Assembly: GCA_027858145.1 (NCBI GenBank)
Contig: JAQIDF010000221.1
Coordinates: 1-7,337, forward strand
Length of the DNA stretch: 7,337 bases
Origin: Prolixibacteraceae bacterium
GTDB taxonomy: Bacteria > Bacteroidota > Bacteroidia > Bacteroidales > Prolixibacteraceae
Direction: 5' to 3'
Of this stretch, positions 1-6,111 are shown piece after piece. The translations under genes and the position numbers were made by a program. Each line of letters starts with the position of its first letter. Within the stretch, counting starts at the first letter, position 1. Below the pieces are notes generated by a model. It was not told the origin of the DNA. It did no database searches and saw only the letters and a program-made list of their open reading frames with translations.

Positions 1-2631
1 GAAGTAGTAGCCATTGGTTATGGAACACAGCGCAAAAGCGACCTTACTGGTTCAGTTACCAGCATTGGAACCGAAAGCTTCAACGAGGGAATGATTTCAT
101 CGCCCGAACAACTCATCAACGGAAAAGTATCCGGTGTGCAAATCATGTCGAACAGTGGTTCGCCAACAGCAGGAAGCACCATCCGCATAAGGGGCGGAGC
201 TTCACTAAATGCCAGCAATGATCCGCTTATCGTTCTCGATGGTCTGCCACTCGAACAAGGAGGCATCAGCGGCAACAGCAACAACTTTCTGAGCCTCATT
301 AACCCCAATGACATCGAGAATATAACCATTTTGAAAGATGCTTCTTCAACAGCTATTTACGGTTCTCGTGCATCGAATGGTGTAATAATGATTACCACTA
401 AAAAAGGAACTTCAGACCGGATGAAAGTTTCGTTTTCAACCACCAACTCGGTACAAACACTCACCAAAGTACCCGCCATGCTTTCAACCAGCGAATTTGT
501 CGATGTAATTAACACTTTCGGCACAACCGACCAAACAGCATTACTGGGAGATTCCGATACCGACTGGAACAGTCAGATCTATCAACCGGCTTTAGGTACC
601 GATAACAACCTGAGTATTTCAGGTCGTGTTCTTCCCAATATGCCAATGCGTGTTTCATTGGGATTTTATAGTCAGGACGGAATACTAAAAACTGATAACG
701 CACAGCGTATGACCGGTAGTGTATCCGTTTCACCGTCGTTTTTCGACGAACACCTGAAATTTAATGCTAATGTTAAAGGTTCGCTAAACAACAACTCATT
801 TGCCAATACAGGCGCGATATGGGGCGGTTCAACATTTAACCCTACCCTGCCGGTTTATTCGGGCAATAGCGATTTTGGAGGTTATACCGAAGCACTCGAC
901 AACAATGGAACTCCGGTTAATGCTGCCGTTCGCAACCCATTAGGACTTATCGAACAATACAAATCGAAAAGTGCTGTTGACCGACTGGTGGGCAATATCG
1001 ACCTTGATTACAAAATGCATTTTTTACCTGAGCTTAAATTTCACACCACACTTGGATACGACTATGCACAAGGTAAAGGTTCCGTTTTTGTACCAGCCGA
1101 TGCAACACAATATTACACCACTTCGGGACGTGACTATGAATACGGTCAGCAAAAGAATATCAACAGACTGCTTACAACGTATCTCAATTACAACAAATAC
1201 TTTGAAGATTTAAAAAGCAACGTTGAAGCCACTGTAGGATACGATTATCAATACTGGAAAACAACTACACCAAGCTACAGCGATTACAACACCCTGGACG
1301 AAGTACAAAACACATACGCTGCAAGCGACCAGCGCCACGTACTTTTATCGTACTATGCCCGTTTAAACTACAGTTATGATTCGCGTTACCTGTTAACAGC
1401 CACTATGCGTCGCGATGGCACTTCGCGTTTCAGCCCCGATAAACGCTGGGGAACATTCCCTTCGGTAGCTCTGGCATGGCGTGTAAGCGAGGAAGCATTT
1501 CTGGAAGACAGCAGCGTACTCAGCAACCTGAAACTACGCGCCAGCTATGGTGTTACAGGTCAGCAGGAAGGAATCGGGAACTACAACTATCTACCGGTTT
1601 ATACGATTAGTCAGGAAGGTGCACAGGTTCAGTTTGGCGATGAATTTCACCACACCTATCGCCCCGAAGCCTATGTTTCAAATCTAAAGTGGGAGAAAAC
1701 AAAATCGTGGAACTATGGTTTAGACTTTGGTTTCTTTGATGAGCACCTTACTGGTAGTGTCGATTATTATACCCGCCAGACTGAAGATTTGCTGGCTACC
1801 GTACCCGTACCTGCCGGCAGCAACTTCGACAAACGAATTCTCACAAACATAGGTAACGTTGACAGTCGTGGTGTTGAATTTACTTTAAATGCCATACCGG
1901 TTGACACCAAAGATTTAACCTGGAACATCAGTTTTAACGGCACATGGCAGCAAATGAAGGTTAAAAACCTTTCGCTGGTTGACGGAGGAGCAACAACCAA
2001 TACCCTGGTTGGGCCAACCATAGACACCTACCACTTCCAGGTGCTTACCGAAGGCTACGAACCGTACATGTTTTACGTGCATCATCAGCTTTACGACGAA
2101 GAAACAAAGAAACCTGTTGAAGGCGCCTTTGCCGACCTCAACGACGACGGCATGATTAACTCAAGCGACCTGTACCGCAACAACTCGGTAGCACCCGACT
2201 TCATTTTTGGTCTCAGCACATCGCTCGACTATAAAAAATGGACCATGAGCATGAATTTCCGAGCCAACGCAGGCAACTACGTATATAACGGAATGGCCAT
2301 GAACACCGGAGCGTGGAGCACAGTTAGCTACAACTCGTTTCAGCTTAACAATCTGTCATCCAGTTTTCTCGATACTGAATTCAGAAACCGACAGTATCTG
2401 AGTGATTACTACGTTGAAAATGCCTCATTCCTTAAACTTGATAACTTTACTTTAGGATACAATTTCGGTCAGGTATCACGCTGGTTCAGCATTAATGTAA
2501 ACGCGATGGTGCAAAACGTTTTCACCATTACAAAATACACAGGTGTTGACCCCGAAGTACCTCAAGGCATGGACAACTCATTTTACCCTCGCCCACGTAC
2601 TTATTCACTATCTTTAGGACTAAACTTTTAA
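1..2631 (+). CDS. SusC/RagA-family TonB-dependent outer-membrane receptor (5' end missing)
   Basis: This is the outer-membrane beta-barrel transporter of a PUL; with its SusD partner it imports oligosaccharides using TonB energy. Frame 1 is open from base 1, giving 876 residues of a protein whose family usually has about 1000 or more. Missing are the signal peptide and the N-terminal carboxypeptidase-regulatory-like domain. The first residues, EVVAIGYGTQRKSDLTGSV, are the SusC signature at the TonB-box/plug boundary. The plug follows, with IRIRGGASL near residue 61 and NPNDIENITILKDASSTAIY from about residue 101 continuing into GSRASNGVIMITTKKG. The rest alternates beta-strand-like segments and loops typical of a 22-strand barrel, ending in SLSLGLNF with the usual terminal Phe. 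Residues 712-723 (DLNDDGMINSSD) look like a calcium-binding EF-hand-type loop. The susD-like gene starts 12 bases after the stop. Family assignment is very secure; the galactan-oligosaccharide substrate is inferred only from the downstream GH53 gene. An ATG at base 91 is internal and not the true start. Confidence 0.96.
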   Translation, partial: EVVAIGYGTQRKSDLTGSVTSIGTESFNEGMISSPEQLINGKVSGVQIMSNSGSPTAGSTIRIRGGASLNASNDPLIVLDGLPLEQGGISGNSNNFLSLINPNDIENITILKDASSTAIYGSRASNGVIMITTKKGTSDRMKVSFSTTNSVQTLTKVPAMLSTSEFVDVINTFGTTDQTALLGDSDTDWNSQIYQPALGTDNNLSISGRVLPNMPMRVSLGFYSQDGILKTDNAQRMTGSVSVSPSFFDEHLKFNANVKGSLNNNSFANTGAIWGGSTFNPTLPVYSGNSDFGGYTEALDNNGTPVNAAVRNPLGLIEQYKSKSAVDRLVGNIDLDYKMHFLPELKFHTTLGYDYAQGKGSVFVPADATQYYTTSGRDYEYGQQKNINRLLTTYLNYNKYFEDLKSNVEATVGYDYQYWKTTTPSYSDYNTLDEVQNTYAASDQRHVLLSYYARLNYSYDSRYLLTATMRRDGTSRFSPDKRWGTFPSVALAWRVSEEAFLEDSSVLSNLKLRASYGVTGQQEGIGNYNYLPVYTISQEGAQVQFGDEFHHTYRPEAYVSNLKWEKTKSWNYGLDFGFFDEHLTGSVDYYTRQTEDLLATVPVPAGSNFDKRILTNIGNVDSRGVEFTLNAIPVDTKDLTWNISFNGTWQQMKVKNLSLVDGGATTNTLVGPTIDTYHFQVLTEGYEPYMFYVHHQLYDEETKKPVEGAFADLNDDGMINSSDLYRNNSVAPDFIFGLSTSLDYKKWTMSMNFRANAGNYVYNGMAMNTGAWSTVSYNSFQLNNLSSSFLDTEFRNRQYLSDYYVENASFLKLDNFTLGYNFGQVSRWFSINVNAMVQNVFTITKYTGVDPEVPQGMDNSFYPRPRTYSLSLGLNF

Positions 2632-2643
2632 TTTGAAGAAATT

Positions 2644-4227
2644 ATGATACGAACAATAAAATATTCACTCATATTAATTATGATACTATTTGTTTCGTGT
2701 GTTGACGACCTCGACCAGATGCCCAACACCGAAACAACCTCGGAAGATGTATATGCCGAAGCTGACAATTACAAATCCGTACTGGCAAAAATTTACGCTT
2801 CGTTTGTTATAAACGGGCAGGAAAAAGGCGGCGGCAACGAAGACCTCAGCAGCAACAACGGGTACGATTATCTACGTTGTTATTTCAACTTACAGGAATG
2901 CGGCACCGATGAAGTAGCCTCAACATGGCTTGAAGGCGATAAAGTGGCTGACCTGACATTCTTGTCGTGGGATGCCAATGACCCCTGGGTGGCTGATATG
3001 TATTACCGCATTTATTACACGGTTGCCCTGGCAAACGAATTTCTGCGTTACTCGAAAGACGATCAAATTTCTAATTTTTCCAATGAAGAACAGGCTGAAA
3101 TTCGTGCTTACCGTGCCGAAGTTCGCTTTTTGCGTGCAATGGCTTACTTTCATGCACTCGATTTATATCGCAATGTTCCGTTTGTAACCGAAAACGATCC
3201 AGTGGGTGCATTTATCCCACCTCGTTACGAAGCGGCTCAGATTTTTGAATATGTTGAGTCGGAATTAAAAGCTATTGAAGGCGACTTACTCGGTAAAAAC
3301 GAAATTGAATACGGACGGGCACCAAAGGCTGCTGCATGGACATTGCTGGCAAAGCTTTACCTCAATGCCGAAGTTTATACCGGTACTGCCCGTTACACCG
3401 ATTGTATTACCTGGACTAAAAAAATAATAGAAGAAGGCGGCTATTCGCTCGAAAATGAATACACCAAGCTTTTTAACGCCGACAACCACAAACGCACCAA
3501 CGAAATCATTTATTCATTTCCGGTTGATGCCACATACACCGTATCATGGGGTGCTACAACCTATATTGTTTGCGGAGAAGTAAGCAACGCTTCCGACTAC
3601 CAGGTGGGTACCGATTACGGCGTAACCAACGGTTGGGGTATGTTCCGTGTGCGACAGGAAATACCAATGCTTTTCAACGAAAACGATGGTCGCGGACTGT
3701 TTTTTACCGAAGGTCAGACCCTGTCGGTTGACGTAGTGGACAATCAGTCGAACGGTTATTTTGTAGAGAAGTTTTCGAACCTGACCGACGAAGGAGAAGC
3801 TGCATCGAATACCGACGAAGCCGGTGTAAATACCGACTACCCTGTATTCCGGCTGGCTGATGTTTACCTAATGCAGGCCGAAAGTGTACTGCGCGGTGGT
3901 GAAGGAAGCTCCGATACTGAAGCGCTTGGTTTGGTAAACGAACTACGCCAGCGTGCTTTTGGCGATAATTTTGAGGCCGAAGGTAAACTTACAGCTTCGG
4001 ACTTAACGCTCGATTTCATACTTAACGAACGAGCTCGCGAGCTTTACTGGGAAAGCACCCGACGTACCGATTTGATACGTTTCGATAAGTTCACCACTGC
4101 CAACTACCTTTGGCAATGGAAAGGTGGCGACTTTACCGGTCGTGCAGTAGATGATAAATACAATTATTATCCCATACCTGAATCGGACTTAACAGCCAAT
4201 CCAAATTTATCGAACGATGAATATTAG
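2644..4227 (+). CDS. SusD/RagB-family surface glycan-binding lipoprotein
   Basis: This is the extracellular lid partner of the upstream SusC-type barrel; it binds glycan and hands it to the transporter. The 527-residue length is normal for the family. Residues 1-19 form a lipoprotein signal peptide (MIRTIKYSLILIMILFVSC) with lipid attachment expected at Cys19. The acidic residues just after it (VDDLDQ) fit surface export in Bacteroidota. Family landmarks are in order: the TPR-like helix with EVRFLRAMAYFHALDLYRNV from about residue 159, GRAPKAAAWTLLAKLYL from about 224, YPVFRLADVYLMQAE at about 399, NERARELYWESTRRTDLIRF from about 461, and the C-terminal YYPIPESDLTANPNL ending. The start is fixed by the signal peptide and lies 12 bases after the susC-like stop, so the two genes are almost certainly co-transcribed. 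The ligand cannot be read from the sequence; beta-1,4-galactan is inferred from the nearby GH53 gene. Confidence 0.96.
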   Translation: MIRTIKYSLILIMILFVSCVDDLDQMPNTETTSEDVYAEADNYKSVLAKIYASFVINGQEKGGGNEDLSSNNGYDYLRCYFNLQECGTDEVASTWLEGDKVADLTFLSWDANDPWVADMYYRIYYTVALANEFLRYSKDDQISNFSNEEQAEIRAYRAEVRFLRAMAYFHALDLYRNVPFVTENDPVGAFIPPRYEAAQIFEYVESELKAIEGDLLGKNEIEYGRAPKAAAWTLLAKLYLNAEVYTGTARYTDCITWTKKIIEEGGYSLENEYTKLFNADNHKRTNEIIYSFPVDATYTVSWGATTYIVCGEVSNASDYQVGTDYGVTNGWGMFRVRQEIPMLFNENDGRGLFFTEGQTLSVDVVDNQSNGYFVEKFSNLTDEGEAASNTDEAGVNTDYPVFRLADVYLMQAESVLRGGEGSSDTEALGLVNELRQRAFGDNFEAEGKLTASDLTLDFILNERARELYWESTRRTDLIRFDKFTTANYLWQWKGGDFTGRAVDDKYNYYPIPESDLTANPNLSNDEY

Positions 4228-4273
4228 AATTGGCATATTATCTTTCAATTTTGAGAACTTTAAATTTAGAAGA

Positions 4274-5971
4274 ATGAAACGAATGAAAAAAATAAACATA
4301 CTCCTGCTCTTATTGAGTTTTGCAGCTTTCATTTCCTGCGAAAAAGAGGGAGACCTGATAACCATTTCACGCCTCGAAGAGAATGAGCTTACCGGCTCGG
4401 CTTCCGATGTGGTTATAACAGAAGATAACACCGAGGAAGTTGTGCTGACACTCAACTGGACTGAAAGTTCATTATCAATCAGCGACACCACAATGTCGGT
4501 ACCCGATATTGTGGTTACAACTTTACAGGCTTCAACAAACGAAGATTTTACAGACAATGTAACTGAATCGACCGAAACAGAACTCTCGCGAAGCTTTACC
4601 GGAGCTGAACTCAATACCCTGGCCAAAAACCTGGGAGCAATACCCGATGTTTCAACATCCGTATTTTTCAGATTGAAGGCTTTAACCGGAAACAACATGG
4701 AACCGGTTTACAGCAACGCAATAACAACTAACATTACGCCATTCCAGATAGATATGTCGATAGGTTATATCCTCGACAAAGACAAGGCAGAAACTGCCAT
4801 GACTCTCTATTCGGCCGATTCCGACGGACGTTACCTTGGGTTTACAGGCGCCGTATCGTGGTATAACTTTTTCCTTCGCGAAGGAGATGGAACCGTTTGG
4901 GGTAACGACCCAGTTAGCGAAGTGCCATTCGAACTCTCATCTGACGAAGGTGCCTGGAATTGTTGGTTTCCGGGACTTGGAGGTTGTTATTATGTCGATT
5001 TCAACACGAACGAACTCGAATGGTCGGCGCTTCACATACCATCGCTCACTGTTAGCGGCGATATCGAAGGCGAGATGACTTACGACCGTCCGAACAACAA
5101 ATGGATATTGGTTTTCGATGCTACATCAAGCTCGATTAATATTACTGTAAGTGGCAACGGCAAACTGTACAATCCAACAACACGCGACGACGATGCTGCT
5201 GCTATTGACAAACCCGTTGGTTTTACTCAAAACAGTGAAACGCTTGAGTTTGGAGAACAAGCTTCTACCCTTAGCATTAATGTACCATCGGCCGGCGAAA
5301 GCACACTGGTTATCGACCTTAGCAATCCGGCAGCATGGACATGCGAAGTAACTGCCGGAAGCGGCGAACCTGAAGAAATAATTGAAACACTCTATTTGCC
5401 GGGTATCGACGATGGAATAACCGGCGAATGGACTTTTAACAATTCTTTACATCTTTACGACGAAGAAACTATGTCGTATGCCGGCGTTGTTAATGTAAAT
5501 TCTTTATGGGGATATAACATCAACATAGAAAAAGACAATTGGGACGATGCCTACTTCCTTGGCGAAGGTGATGCATACACAGGTACTCTGTCGTTCAAAG
5601 AAGGCGACAACCTGCCTTCACCCGATCCTGGGCTTTACTTATTTGATGTTTCACTTAATGCACTTTCCTACAACCTAATTAGCGTTGGAACTGAAATATA
5701 TGTTTCTGGATTAGACGACATCTGGGACTTCAGCAAAGTACTGACAGCTACTGACGAGCCGGGCGTATTCTCTGGAGAGGTAACTTTTGAAGCTGCTTCA
5801 CCCTGGGGATTCCAGATTCATTTGAACGATTCGTGGAACAATTTTTACGGAGGTGCCGACGGACAATTGATATACAAAGGTGCCAGCATTACTGACGATG
5901 CTGAACTGACTCCGGGTACGTACACACTTAACGTTGATCTAATCAATAACACATACGAATTTATCCAATAA
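4274..5971 (+). CDS. SusE-like surface glycan-binding lipoprotein with repeated C-terminal modules
   Basis: Predicted surface glycan-binding protein of the PUL, 565 residues from the chosen start. Residues 1-22 (MKRMKKINILLLLLSFAAFISC) form a lipoprotein signal peptide with the lipid-bearing Cys22, followed by acidic EKEGD. Residues about 23-155 match the SusE N-terminal domain, an Ig-like spacer (LTLNWTES, LQASTNEDFTDN, TGAELNTLAKNLG, YSNAITTNITPF). Next is an aromatic-rich module (about 160-255) with Cys230 and Cys238 flanking WFPGLGG, then a beta-rich stretch (about 256-370). Two related C-terminal modules follow at about 373-472 and 475-565, resembling the carbohydrate-binding modules of SusE/SusF proteins. 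An in-frame ATG at 4217 would add 19 residues and overlap the susD-like stop, but would place a non-signal segment ahead of the positively charged signal start, so 4274 is preferred; 4283 is also possible. The gene starts 46 bases after the susD-like stop and probably shares its transcript. Binding specificity is inferred from context. Confidence 0.88.
   Translation: MKRMKKINILLLLLSFAAFISCEKEGDLITISRLEENELTGSASDVVITEDNTEEVVLTLNWTESSLSISDTTMSVPDIVVTTLQASTNEDFTDNVTESTETELSRSFTGAELNTLAKNLGAIPDVSTSVFFRLKALTGNNMEPVYSNAITTNITPFQIDMSIGYILDKDKAETAMTLYSADSDGRYLGFTGAVSWYNFFLREGDGTVWGNDPVSEVPFELSSDEGAWNCWFPGLGGCYYVDFNTNELEWSALHIPSLTVSGDIEGEMTYDRPNNKWILVFDATSSSINITVSGNGKLYNPTTRDDDAAAIDKPVGFTQNSETLEFGEQASTLSINVPSAGESTLVIDLSNPAAWTCEVTAGSGEPEEIIETLYLPGIDDGITGEWTFNNSLHLYDEETMSYAGVVNVNSLWGYNINIEKDNWDDAYFLGEGDAYTGTLSFKEGDNLPSPDPGLYLFDVSLNALSYNLISVGTEIYVSGLDDIWDFSKVLTATDEPGVFSGEVTFEAASPWGFQIHLNDSWNNFYGGADGQLIYKGASITDDAELTPGTYTLNVDLINNTYEFIQ
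5390..5968 (+). repeat. Tandem C-terminal modules inside the SusE-like protein
   Basis: The last two segments of the protein align by eye. LYLPGIDD pairs with IYVSGLDD, SYAGVVNVNSLWGYNINIE with FSGEVTFEAASPWGFQIHL, DNWDDAYFLGEGDAYTG with DSWNNFYGGADGQLIYKG, and PGLYLFDVSLNALSYNLIS with PGTYTLNVDLINNTYEFIQ. Each unit is about 90-100 residues. The similarity is at protein level, so this is an old domain duplication and not a recent DNA repeat. Paired modules of this kind are typical of SusE/SusF-type proteins, where each can carry a glycan-binding site. Confidence 0.75.
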
Positions 5972-5976
5972 TTTTG

Positions 5977-6030
5977 TGAAAAAATAAGTCGCAGTTTCAG
6001 TGCCTTGGTCAACTGCGACTTATTTTTTCA
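5977..6030 (+). terminator. Perfect 20-bp inverted repeat, likely intrinsic terminator
   Basis: Bases 5977-5996 and 6011-6030 are exact reverse complements around a 14-base loop. The core pairs AAGTCGCAGTT with AACTGCGACTT; it is flanked by an A6 run on the left arm and a T6 run on the right arm, so the element could terminate transcription from either side. It begins 5 bases after the stop of the SusE-like gene, where the terminator of a susC-susD-susE transcript would be expected. It lies 81 bases upstream of the chosen GH53 start. Confidence 0.85.
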
Positions 6031-6044
6031 TTTATCAAACAAAT

Positions 6045-6075
6045 TTTAGCAATTCAGTGACATACCGTATATTTA
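6045..6075 (+). promoter_or_regulatory. Weak candidate Bacteroidota-type promoter ahead of the GH53 gene
   Basis: TTTA at 6045-6048 and TATATTTA at 6068-6075 are separated by 19 bases. The Bacteroidota housekeeping consensus is TTTG near -33 and TAnnTTTG near -7, so each box has one mismatch. Transcription would begin near 6080-6085, leaving roughly a 30-base leader before the ATG at 6112 and almost none before the ATG at 6088. In AT-rich DNA such a match can arise by chance; its interest comes from the strong terminator just upstream. Confidence 0.3.
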
Positions 6076-6111
6076 TCGTGATCAGATATGTTTTCAACTC
6101 AATTTTCAGAT

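Noticed and set aside
91..2631. Treating the ATG at 91 as the start of a complete 846-residue SusC-like protein.
   Set aside because: The frame is open back to base 1 and encodes the SusC signature EVVAIGYGTQRKSDLTG there. The protein would also lack a signal peptide, so the gene is simply cut by the window edge.
4207..4698. A 163-codon open frame on the minus strand opposite the start of the SusE-like gene.
   Set aside because: It lies fully opposite well-supported coding sequence with a clear signal peptide and SusE domain, and its translation is low-complexity Ser/Val-rich with no recognisable domain. It is a shadow frame.
5969..5976. TAATTTTG, an exact match to the Bacteroidota -7 consensus TAnnTTTG, at the stop codon of the SusE-like gene.
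   Set aside because: No TTTG-like box lies about 19-21 bases upstream, and transcription would start inside the terminator stem. It is probably a chance match in AT-rich DNA.
6088..6111. The ATG at 6088 as the GH53 start.
   Set aside because: It is in frame and adds 8 residues including an acidic Asp before the signal peptide; the 6112 start gives a more standard signal peptide. It cannot be fully excluded.
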